A DNA stretch of 26,593 nucleotides from an uncultured Clostridia bacterium (GTDB taxonomy: Bacteria; Bacillota; Clostridia; Lachnospirales; CAG-274), in contig CANQBT010000010.1 of the NCBI GenBank assembly GCA_947589405.1, forward strand, positions 1-26,593, read 5' to 3'. Made by a program: the position numbers and the translations under genes. Numbering within the stretch: position 1 is the first letter of the stretch; each line of letters begins with the position of its first letter. Positions 15,217 to 22,007 of the stretch are shown in pieces. A model generated the notes under the pieces. That model saw only the letters and a list, made by a program, of their open reading frames with translations, was not told where the DNA came from and did no database searches.

Positions 15217-15265
15217 AGCTGTCCCATTAAGATCCCTTTATATCACAGATCATAATGCGACAGCT
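15217..15265. terminator. Bidirectional terminator; copy of a repeated hairpin
   Basis: AGCTGTCCCATTAAGATC (15217-15234) pairs with GATCATAATGCGACAGCT (15248-15265), 18 positions with two mismatches. TTCTTTTATT follows on the plus strand. It lies between the convergent gene ends at 15017 and 15311. Sequence and flank (AACAAAGCT) match the minus strand of the hairpin at 2742-2788. Confidence 0.78.
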
Positions 15266-15310
15266 TCTTTTATTCCGGTCGTAGGCTTCAAACCCAACAA
15301 ATCAAATTTT

Positions 15311-15916
15311 TTATTTCATTTTTTCAATATAGTCCATTATCATATCAACCGCATTGTCAATACCTACCTTTGCAGTATTGATACAGAGATCATAGTTCAC
15401 AAGGCAGTCCCATGTTCTGCCTGTATAAAATTTGTAATAGGAGGATCTTTTCTTATCTCTTTTCTGGAGAATGCTCTTTATATCTTTGGCATCGCCGTAA
15501 AGCTCCTTGTGTCTTTCCACTCTCCAGTCGTTATCAGAGCGTATGAATACCTTAACAAGTCTTTTTTCTTCACGCAGAACATAGTCTGAGCATCTTCCCA
15601 TTATTACGCAGGAATTTTTGGCTGCGGCTTCCTTTATTATTCTTGACTGAATGGTGAAAAGCTTGTCGTTGTCAGGCACTACGCTGCTGTGGCTTCCGCC
15701 GTTCACACCCATTACAAGAGAATACAGAAAGCTGTTTGTAGCCGTTTCGTCAACTCTTTCAAATGAGGACTCGGCATAGCCTATTTCCTTTGCAGCCATG
15801 CTTACAAGCTGTTCCTTATCATAAAAATCTGCGCCAAGTCTTTCCGCCAGCTTTTTTCCTACCTCTAAACCCCCGCTACAGAACTGTCTGCATATTGTAA
15901 CTGCTATTTTTTCCAT
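15311..15916 (-). CDS. Cytidylate kinase-like family protein
   Basis: A 201-residue protein beginning MEKIAVTICRQFCSGGLEVG, a variant of the CREFGSGG nucleotide-binding start seen in the cytidylate-kinase-like family common in Clostridia. YDKEQLVSMAAKE and VIMGRCSDYVL also fit that family, and the fold is P-loop kinase-like. The physiological substrate of the family is not established; it is distinct from the housekeeping Cmk. The start is the ATG at 15914-15916, seven bases after GGGAGG; an ATG five codons upstream overlaps that site. It has its own promoter at 15948-15976. Confidence 0.85.
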   Translation of the reverse strand: MEKIAVTICRQFCSGGLEVGKKLAERLGADFYDKEQLVSMAAKEIGYAESSFERVDETATNSFLYSLVMGVNGGSHSSVVPDNDKLFTIQSRIIKEAAAKNSCVIMGRCSDYVLREEKRLVKVFIRSDNDWRVERHKELYGDAKDIKSILQKRDKKRSSYYKFYTGRTWDCLVNYDLCINTAKVGIDNAVDMIMDYIEKMK

Positions 15917-15947
15917 GATCCTGCCTCCCATTCATTTTCTTAAATAT

Positions 15948-15976
15948 ATTTTATTACAAAGAGGACGATTTGTCAA
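15948..15976 (-). promoter_or_regulatory. Promoter of the cytidylate-kinase-like gene
   Basis: On the minus strand TTGACA (15971-15976) and TAAAAT (15948-15953) are 17 bases apart, about 30 bases upstream of the start codon. Confidence 0.78.
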
Positions 15977-16079
15977 AAGATTCTTTTATCAACTTAGTAC
16001 CAGTACATTCATAACAGCCTTTTGGCTCTGTCATTGACGCCTTATGCCAATATCATAAGGTCTTGACCGCATAAAAAAA

Positions 16080-16113
16080 AGACCTGTGCAAATGCTGTCA
16101 TTTGCACAGGTCT
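16080..16113 (-). terminator. Intrinsic terminator of the rpsF-ssb-rpsR operon
   Basis: AGACCTGTGCAAATG (16080-16094) and CATTTGCACAGGTCT (16099-16113) form a perfect 15-pair stem with loop CTGT read on the plus strand. On the minus strand it is followed by eight T. It starts 6 bases beyond the rpsR stop. Confidence 0.92.
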
Positions 16114-16119
16114 GTTATA

Positions 16120-16350
16120 TTACTCTGCAATATATGCCATAAGGGCAACGTGTCTTGCTCTCTTTATGGCAGTAGTCAATAATCTCTGATGCTTAGCGCA
16201 GTTACCTGTAATTCTTCTGGGAAGTATCTTGCCTCTTTCAGAAACATATCTGCGTAACTTAGCTACATCCTTATAATCTATAGAAGTTGCCTTCTCAGCG
16301 CAGAAAGCACAAACCTTCTTCTTTCTGCGACCACGCTTTTTATTGATCAT
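16120..16350 (-). CDS. rpsR: 30S ribosomal protein S18
   Basis: A 76-residue protein of standard S18 size, with RRYVSERGKILPRRITGNCA in the core and HQRLLTTAIKRARHVALM at the C-terminal end. It is the cysteine-containing form (CAFCAEK near residue 14 and NCAKHQR near 50), as expected for a zinc-binding S18. S18 pairs with S6 on the platform of the small subunit. It is the last gene of the rpsF-ssb-rpsR operon, 27 bases after ssb, with an AGGAGGTCAT ribosome binding site and a strong terminator behind it. Confidence 0.97.
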   Translation of the reverse strand: MINKKRGRRKKKVCAFCAEKATSIDYKDVAKLRRYVSERGKILPRRITGNCAKHQRLLTTAIKRARHVALMAYIAE

Positions 16351-16377
16351 GCTATGACCTCCTTACAAATTTCAAAA

Positions 16378-16812
16378 CTAGAATGGTAAATCCTCGTCAT
16401 CTGTATCACTATCCACGCTAAAGAATCCATCAGGCTGAGCTGAAGGAGTATTGGTAGGCTGAACTGGAGTGGAAAATGATCCGCTGTCATTTCTGCTTTC
16501 GCAAAAATCAAAGTCCTCAACCACTACGTCTGTTGTATACCTTTTGTTTCCTGACTGATCGGTATATTCGCCTGTCTGTATCCTGCCTGAAACAGCGATC
16601 CTGTTGCCTTTGTGGAAATACTGACCTATGTTTTCACCTCTTCTGCCAAAGCATACGCAATTAATGAAATCTACATTTCTTTCATTGCTGTCTCTTCTGA
16701 AGGGTCTGTCAACAGCTATTGCAAATCTGCATACTGCCATAGGTTCAGCGCTCTGAGTGTATCTGACTTCGGGATCCCTCGCCATACGACCTAATAATAT
16801 TACCTTGTTCAT
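16378..16812 (-). CDS. ssb: Single-stranded DNA-binding protein
   Basis: A 144-residue SSB with one OB fold (MNKVILLGRMARDPEVRYTQ to about residue 105), a Pro/Ser/Thr-rich linker and the acidic tip DTDDEDLPF that recruits replication and repair proteins. The start is the ATG at 16810-16812, with GGGGG seven bases upstream; an in-frame ATG 13 codons earlier lies in the rpsF tail and lacks family sequence. It is flanked by rpsF and rpsR in the order conserved across Firmicutes. Confidence 0.97.
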   Translation of the reverse strand: MNKVILLGRMARDPEVRYTQSAEPMAVCRFAIAVDRPFRRDSNERNVDFINCVCFGRRGENIGQYFHKGNRIAVSGRIQTGEYTDQSGNKRYTTDVVVEDFDFCESRNDSGSFSTPVQPTNTPSAQPDGFFSVDSDTDDEDLPF

Positions 16813-16828
16813 AAAGCGACCCCCTTTT

Positions 16829-17119
16829 TTAAGCTTCTTCCTTAGCAACAATCAGATAACGAAGAACATTTTCCTTAATACGCATACGAGATTCTATTTC
16901 TGCCGGAGCAGTAGGCTCTGCGCTAAAGTCAATAAAGCTGTAGAAGCCTTCATTTACCTTCTGAATTTCGTAAGCAAGTCTGCGTTTACCCCAATCGTCA
17001 ACATTCTCTACAGTACCGCCGAATCTCTCTATAAGAGCCTTAACGGATTCCTTTTCTGCAGCCAATGCCTCTTCCTCTAAATTTGGGGATAAAACTAAAG
17101 CAAGTTCATACTTTTTCAT
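16829..17119 (-). CDS. rpsF: 30S ribosomal protein S6
   Basis: A 96-residue S6 protein with MKKYELALVLSPNLEEEA at the start and GKRRLAYEIQKVNEGFYSFI in the middle, both typical of the family. S6 binds S18 and 16S rRNA on the small-subunit platform. It is the first gene of the operon, behind AAAGGAGGTG and a TTGACT-17-TAAAAT promoter. The transcribed leader can form two hairpins (17146-17166 and 17173-17190), which might mediate S6:S18 autoregulation. Confidence 0.97.
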   Translation of the reverse strand: MKKYELALVLSPNLEEEALAAEKESVKALIERFGGTVENVDDWGKRRLAYEIQKVNEGFYSFIDFSAEPTAPAEIESRMRIKENVLRYLIVAKEEA

Positions 17120-17145
17120 TGTTTTGCACCTCCTTTTGGTCTTTG

Positions 17146-17190
17146 GCCCTCACTCTATGTGAGAGCAAGGATATGCGCCATATTGCGCAC
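17146..17190 (-). promoter_or_regulatory. Structured 5' leader of rpsF
   Basis: In the minus-strand transcript GUGCGC pairs with GCGCAU (17173-17190), and GCUCUCAC pairs over all 8 positions with GUGAGGGC around loop AUAGA (17146-17166). S6:S18 leaders are known in many bacteria, but I do not see the CCG loop element reported for that motif, so the assignment is uncertain. Confidence 0.4.
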
Positions 17191-17197
17191 GAATTTT

Positions 17198-17226
17198 ATT
17201 TTATCACATAAATTTCCATAAGTCAA
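17198..17226 (-). promoter_or_regulatory. Promoter of the rpsF operon
   Basis: On the minus strand TTGACT (17221-17226) and TAAAAT (17198-17203) are 17 bases apart, giving a leader of about 70 bases before rpsF. Confidence 0.82.
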
Positions 17227-17259
17227 CCCTTTATTGACAGCTTTGAGAGTTTCATCAAT

Positions 17260-18168
17260 TTAAATGCTCAAAGTATTGCGGGGATTGTTCTTTATCATTA
17301 TTTCCTTTTGTTTTTCCACAGAAACATGGGTATATATCTGGGTCGTGGTAATGGAGCTATGTCCCAGAACGCTCTGTATATATCTTATATCCACGTTTTT
17401 ATCCAGCATCATAGTCGCAAAGGAATGTCTGAACATATGTGGAGTTATATGCTGAGTTATGCCGGCTTTTTTAGTATAGTCATACAGAGCATACCTCAAG
17501 GACTGTTCCGACAGTTTTCTGCCAAAACGGTTAAAAAAAAGATATTCTTCAAAGCAGCTTTCCGTATTGTGCATATATGTGTTAAGTATGCTTACAACAT
17601 CTGCATTTCCTATATAAACTATCCTTTCCCTTGAGCCCTTGCCATATATTTTCACAGACTGATCCTCAACAGAAACATCGTTTCGTCTGAGTGAGCATAT
17701 TTCCGATATTCTTGCCCCTGTGGAAAACAACAGCTCTATAGCGGTTATATCTCTTAACAAGCGCATATATGCTTTTGACGAGGGTTCAGCCTCCTTTAAC
17801 GACTTATACATATGCCTGAACAGTCTTGCTATGGTATCTGCCGGGATCGTCTTAGGCAGTATTACAGGCTCCTTTAATTTCGTTTTTATTTTATGAAACG
17901 GATCGTATTCTATTATGTCCTCATACTCCATGTAAGAGCAAAACGCCTTTAAAGATGCGATCTTGCGCTTTATTGTCTTGGGCTTGAATACGCTTAAGCT
18001 GCCTATGTATTTTACAAGCACTCCTTTGCCAAAATCCATTCCCGATGAATAATAGAAATCTTCAAACTGCCTCAGGTCAATACCGTATGCCTTTATGGTC
18101 TTGCTGCTCAGCCCCTTGTTTTTCTCACAATATTCAAAATACACATCGATCTCATGTCTTAGATCCAT
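17260..18168 (-). CDS. Xer-like tyrosine recombinase
   Basis: A 302-residue site-specific recombinase, close to XerC/XerD in size. An N-terminal core-binding domain (about 1-100, with GLSSKTIKAYGIDLRQFEDF) precedes a catalytic domain with all six expected residues: Arg153 (TGARISE), Lys177 (GKGSRERI), His244 and Arg247 (HMFRH), His270 (LGHSS) and nucleophile Tyr279 (QIYTHV). It could be the chromosome-dimer-resolving Xer protein or the integrase of a lost element; no att-like repeats or element genes are adjacent. The start follows GAGGTGTAAAT. It lies 229 bases downstream of the surface-polymer operon, beyond a terminator. Confidence 0.88.
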   Translation of the reverse strand: MDLRHEIDVYFEYCEKNKGLSSKTIKAYGIDLRQFEDFYYSSGMDFGKGVLVKYIGSLSVFKPKTIKRKIASLKAFCSYMEYEDIIEYDPFHKIKTKLKEPVILPKTIPADTIARLFRHMYKSLKEAEPSSKAYMRLLRDITAIELLFSTGARISEICSLRRNDVSVEDQSVKIYGKGSRERIVYIGNADVVSILNTYMHNTESCFEEYLFFNRFGRKLSEQSLRYALYDYTKKAGITQHITPHMFRHSFATMMLDKNVDIRYIQSVLGHSSITTTQIYTHVSVEKQKEIMIKNNPRNTLSI

Positions 18169-18301
18169 ATTTACACCTCATTCCTAAGAAAATATTTTAT
18201 GATTACAGTATATGCGTATTTTGTCGATATTTGTAGAAGCTTATGACAATAATTATGCAAACAGGATCAAACATAAAGCTTTCCGAACGGAAAAAGGCAC
18301 A

Positions 18302-18340
18302 AAATTTGCGGTATACCTGCTTATGGCATACCGCAAAATT
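18302..18340 (-). terminator. Terminator of the six-gene surface operon
   Basis: AATTTGCGGTATACC (18303-18317) pairs with GGCATACCGCAAAATT (18325-18340), a stem of about 14 pairs. On the minus strand ATTTTGTGCCTTTTT follows. It lies about 60 bases past the stop of the WG-like protein and upstream of the recombinase. Confidence 0.75.
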
Positions 18341-18397
18341 GAATTTTATATGGATTTTAAAAGGTTCATTAAAAAACAAGACTCTGAGCTGTTTAAG

Positions 18398-19918
18398 CTA
18401 TCCTATAATTGATTGCATTTCGATACTGTTTTCGATCCACCAATGCTCCTCTTCTTCTCTTCTTATCCTGCCAATATCCTCATCTCTATATTTTTCCAGA
18501 AGATTTTCATACTCCTCCGCAGAGTCTATATTTGTAACAGTACCATTTTCATCAGCGACCCAATATAAACCGCTTCCGTCAGCTTTTACAGCCTTGCAGA
18601 AGCTGTGATACGTCGTGCTGTCAAACTCTATAGATGTGTACTCTACAGGAAGCAGCTGCGTGCTGTCGGAACACCTTATAAGACCGTAAAGCATACCTGC
18701 CTCCGTTTTCCTTCCTACCAGAAGAACTGTCCCATGCTTTTCACAGCTTTCATATATATGATCTGTCAATATTTTTTTACTATAGGAATCATAAAATGCA
18801 TTACTGTTTTCACCGCCTGTCCGTGAGATCATATAGCCGCCTTCAACAGCCTCCATGGAAGTATATTCTTCAGGCAGTATAATCTCATAATCGTTCATGT
18901 CTATAAGACCGTAATAAACCTTTCCTGCTTCTGTTTTATAACTTACCCTTCCGTATTTGTCTATTGTGTCATATATGAAGCCTGTCTTAAATTCATTGTC
19001 TTTATATATGGCATTGTTATTTATACCGTTTCCCTTTGCAATCACATATTCGTCTTTTATATCATTATTTTCATCGTACTTGTCGATATGGGAATACTCA
19101 ACAGGCAGTATTTGTTCAAGTGTATCTTTGTCCAGAAGTCCGTAAAGCATTCCCTTTTCGGTTTTCTGTCCCACCACAATGGTAGAGCTGTTTACATCAA
19201 TGCTGTCGTATATATAGTCGGTAAGGGGTTTTTCAGCCCTGAACAAGGCCTTGCCGTTATCCTTGTTATCCTTTGCCGCAACATAGTAAAACAGCTCGTC
19301 ACAAGGTTCAATAGAAGCATATTCCAAAGGCAGAAGTATATCGTTACCTGCGCCGTTGCTTATCATTCCATATTTTATGCTATTTCCTGTCTTTTTGCTT
19401 ACAATGGTAGTATAGCCGTTTTTAACAATGCTGTTGTATTCAAAATCCGTAACGAAAGCACCCTGTGCGAACAGAGCCTTGTTATTATCTCCTGTACCCT
19501 TTGAAATGACATAATAGCTTGTATCGATCTCATAAGGAGAAGAAGAATCTCCATATTCTACTGCGGAATATTCGGTAGGAAGTATCTCCTCAAAGCTTTC
19601 AATATTCAGAATGCCAAAGCACTCGATACCGTCATTTATACGGCTGACAACGGCATATTTTTTCCCTACCTTTTTAATGCTGTTGTATTTAAAGCCTGTC
19701 ATCTGTATATCCCTTAAAAACAACGCCTTGCTGTTGATCTCATTGCCGTTTGATACTGTATAACAGCCCTTGTCAAGATTATCCGCAGGATCAAGGCGCT
19801 CATATGAATAATAGCTGCCATAGGCTTTTTCGGGAGAAAAGGCGTCCTCTCCATAGACTGCCGTGCCGTATAATAAAATTGCCCCTATCAATGTCAATAT
19901 CAAATATTTTACTTTCAT
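18398..19918 (-). CDS. Secreted WG-like repeat protein
   Basis: A 506-residue exported protein with a signal peptide (MKVKYLILTLIGAILLYGTA). The rest is built of about five degenerate repeats of roughly 75 residues, beginning near residues 52, 135, 211, 290 and 361, with a partial sixth near 438. Each unit has the order Y-V-(I/A)-x-K, then NNKALF, a T-x-F-x-Y-(D/N)-S-I segment, (K)KTE-x-G-x-x-YG-(L/M)-I and LLP-x-EY-x-S-I. The YGLI...LP-EY part recalls WG (KWG) beta-repeats, but the assignment is tentative. No catalytic motif is apparent, so a binding or scaffolding role is likely. It is the last gene of the operon, 31 bases after the lipoprotein, with a GAGGAGGGAA ribosome binding site. Confidence 0.85.
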   Translation of the reverse strand: MKVKYLILTLIGAILLYGTAVYGEDAFSPEKAYGSYYSYERLDPADNLDKGCYTVSNGNEINSKALFLRDIQMTGFKYNSIKKVGKKYAVVSRINDGIECFGILNIESFEEILPTEYSAVEYGDSSSPYEIDTSYYVISKGTGDNNKALFAQGAFVTDFEYNSIVKNGYTTIVSKKTGNSIKYGMISNGAGNDILLPLEYASIEPCDELFYYVAAKDNKDNGKALFRAEKPLTDYIYDSIDVNSSTIVVGQKTEKGMLYGLLDKDTLEQILPVEYSHIDKYDENNDIKDEYVIAKGNGINNNAIYKDNEFKTGFIYDTIDKYGRVSYKTEAGKVYYGLIDMNDYEIILPEEYTSMEAVEGGYMISRTGGENSNAFYDSYSKKILTDHIYESCEKHGTVLLVGRKTEAGMLYGLIRCSDSTQLLPVEYTSIEFDSTTYHSFCKAVKADGSGLYWVADENGTVTNIDSAEEYENLLEKYRDEDIGRIRREEEEHWWIENSIEMQSIIG

Positions 19919-19949
19919 GATTTCCCTCCTCTTTTTTCATAGCTATGGT

Positions 19950-20657
19950 TTACTGTTCTTCAACAGCAACGCCCCAATATGTAACGGTACCGTTATCTGC
20001 ATAGAAATATGTATAACAATCGCCGTTTGCATACTTATATGTAACGCCTTCCACCTCTGTAGGCTCGCCGTATACTGCCTTTACCTCTTCAATGGTCTTG
20101 CCTATAGGCGTAAGACCCTTGTCCGTTGGAATAGCTGCGTCATTTATTTCTATTTCGTTTATAATATCTCCGCTTGGGTGGGGATATGTATATATATTTA
20201 CCTTGTCATAAGTGAATACCTTGTCAAGGCCGTCATAATTACAGCTTGGGGCTTCTGAATAATCTGTAGTGCTGCCAAGTATCTTAGCTGCTTCGCCCAT
20301 AGCCGTATTGAGCATTATTTTATGCTCCTTAAGAGTAACGCCTATCGTTCCTGCCTTTGGTGCCTGTACTGTTGGTGCAGGCTCTGAAACAGGCTTTGTT
20401 TCTGCAACAGGCTTTGTTTCTGCGGCAGGCTTTGCAGGAGCTGCCGTAGTAGGCTGAGCTGCCTTTGTGGTTGCCTGTGTTGTTACGGCTGTTGTTGTCT
20501 GTGTCGTTACGGCTGTTGTGCTCTCTTCGCTTACTGTTTCGGTAGATGCTTCTGTAGTGGTTTCCGTAGTAGTGGTCTCTGTGTCCTCTGCCTTCTTGCC
20601 GCAGCCGCTTACAGCAAGCACAAGTACCATAAGCGGTATAAATTTCTTGAATTTCAT
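19950..20657 (-). CDS. Lipoprotein with Thr-rich stalk and a domain shared with the protein at 14247
   Basis: A 235-residue lipoprotein. The signal sequence ends in the lipobox LAVSGC (Cys19). A long Thr/Glu/Ala/Pro-rich linker (about 24-95) acts as a stalk. The C-terminal domain (about 105-230) contains IMLNTAMGEAAKILGSTT, INEIEINDAAIPTDKGLTPI and EVKAVYGEPTEVEGVTYKYA, aligning in order with the C-terminal domain of the protein at 14247-15017. Function is unknown. It would sit on the outer face of the membrane. It lies 16 bases after the AlgJ/AlgX-like gene, behind AAAAAGGAGAC, inside the surface-modification operon, so it may help locate or regulate that machinery. Confidence 0.87.
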   Translation of the reverse strand: MKFKKFIPLMVLVLAVSGCGKKAEDTETTTTETTTEASTETVSEESTTAVTTQTTTAVTTQATTKAAQPTTAAPAKPAAETKPVAETKPVSEPAPTVQAPKAGTIGVTLKEHKIMLNTAMGEAAKILGSTTDYSEAPSCNYDGLDKVFTYDKVNIYTYPHPSGDIINEIEINDAAIPTDKGLTPIGKTIEEVKAVYGEPTEVEGVTYKYANGDCYTYFYADNGTVTYWGVAVEEQ

Positions 20658-20673
20658 AGTTTTGTCTCCTTTT

Positions 20674-21996
20674 TTATTTTGATATATAAATATTTATATT
20701 TTCAGCATTATCAGCTGTATATAACGAAAATCCGTTTCCCCTGCCGTCAGGCTTTTCTTCTTCGGAAAGCTCATAGCAGGGAAAGGCTTCATAAAGAGCG
20801 CTTCCTATGCCTACAAATATTCTTGTATTTTCCGAAAGCTCAGTATTTATACTGCCGTATATATGCTCAAGCCCTTTGTTTTCAACAGTTATATCGTACT
20901 GACTGCTGTCAAGCTTTATGAGAGAGTCAATATCTGTTTCGGCAGCGGGAGCCTGCATATAGGGTGCCCTTGAAATAATATCCTCCAGATTTCTTTCCAC
21001 TATCTCCAAAACAACATAATCATAGCTCATATCCGTAAGATCATAGGGGACCGAACGTGAAAGCATGGCTTTTGAAAAATTGTCCGCCACAAAGGGATAA
21101 AGACTTCTGCCAAATGAATCTCTGAAAAGAAGTATGCTTCCGTTTGTACTGTCGCTTTGTGTTGCTATCTTCATATCGTCAACAGACTTGAAGCGGCTTG
21201 TGTTACTGTAGTCAAACTCATCTTCATTGTAGTAATACTGAGTATCTGTACATTCCACAGAGGGATAGAGCATTTCAAAAAGGTCTCCCTTCCAGTCCTG
21301 TCTTTCCTCAGGCTCGGAATACTCCTTGCCCTTAAGCCCTAATTGCTTAAGCAATGCATTTGTCACAAGTAGAGCGCCCTTGTTGTTCCAATGGGAATCC
21401 AGCTTGTGATACAGTATATCATCTGTGCTTTCAAATACCGATTTAATATTAAAATATTCCGTATTCTCAAGCCTTGAAACTATCTTGTCCATATTGTTGG
21501 GACGATTGCTCTTACTGTAGAAATAAGGCAGATACCGAGTATAAAGCGTTGCCTTATTTGGCGCTATTGTAAATATGAAACGCCCTCCTCTTCCGCTTAC
21601 ATGATCGTTTATCATTTCAAGAGTCCTTGCGGCGCAGAAGGCTTCTCTGTCCGTAAGGGTATTCTTTGATGTAACATCTTCCAATGTTTCGGTAAAGAAA
21701 AGCCAATCGTCCTTTCCCACAGTCACCTTTTCGTTTCCCGAAAGTCCGAATAATTTTGCCTTAATCGTGCTGTTGGCATTTACAAGCTTGTCCCTAAAGG
21801 CAAAATTGTCTGCAATATAGCTTTCAAATTTCTCGCCGAAATCCTGATCTATACCGTCTTTTGTAATAAGTGAGGGTCTCTCTGCAAGAGTTCTGTTTTC
21901 CGTATTTTCCGCTGTGTAGAAATGCATAAAGCCCACAGGAATACAGAGAAGAGCAAATATACATATTATGTAAATCGATTTAATAAGCTTTTTCAT
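20674..21996 (-). CDS. AlgJ/AlgX-like SGNH O-acetyltransferase partner (DHHW type)
   Basis: A 440-residue protein with a single N-terminal membrane anchor (about 7-27), the AENRTLAERP-type segment near residue 30, Asp200 and His202 in DSHW and Ser294 in LLFRDSFGRS. The D-x-H and Ser positions match the catalytic triad of AlgJ/AlgX O-acetyltransferases. Such proteins receive acyl groups exported by an MBOAT partner and place them on an extracellular polysaccharide. The MBOAT gene lies 11 bases upstream, so the pair is complete. The acceptor polymer is not identifiable from sequence. The start follows TAGGAGGTG. Confidence 0.9.
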   Translation of the reverse strand: MKKLIKSIYIICIFALLCIPVGFMHFYTAENTENRTLAERPSLITKDGIDQDFGEKFESYIADNFAFRDKLVNANSTIKAKLFGLSGNEKVTVGKDDWLFFTETLEDVTSKNTLTDREAFCAARTLEMINDHVSGRGGRFIFTIAPNKATLYTRYLPYFYSKSNRPNNMDKIVSRLENTEYFNIKSVFESTDDILYHKLDSHWNNKGALLVTNALLKQLGLKGKEYSEPEERQDWKGDLFEMLYPSVECTDTQYYYNEDEFDYSNTSRFKSVDDMKIATQSDSTNGSILLFRDSFGRSLYPFVADNFSKAMLSRSVPYDLTDMSYDYVVLEIVERNLEDIISRAPYMQAPAAETDIDSLIKLDSSQYDITVENKGLEHIYGSINTELSENTRIFVGIGSALYEAFPCYELSEEEKPDGRGNGFSLYTADNAENINIYISK

Positions 21997-22007
21997 AACG
22001 GCACCTC

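Noticed and set aside
18212..18608. Short open frames upstream of the tyrosine recombinase
   Set aside because: They cover the terminator hairpin and the 3' end of the WG-like gene, with no protein-like composition; read as spacer.
20390..20620. Nucleotide repeat in the lipoprotein gene as a possible CRISPR or satellite
   Set aside because: The repetition comes from Thr/Glu/Ala-Pro codons of the stalk region, in frame and without spacers.
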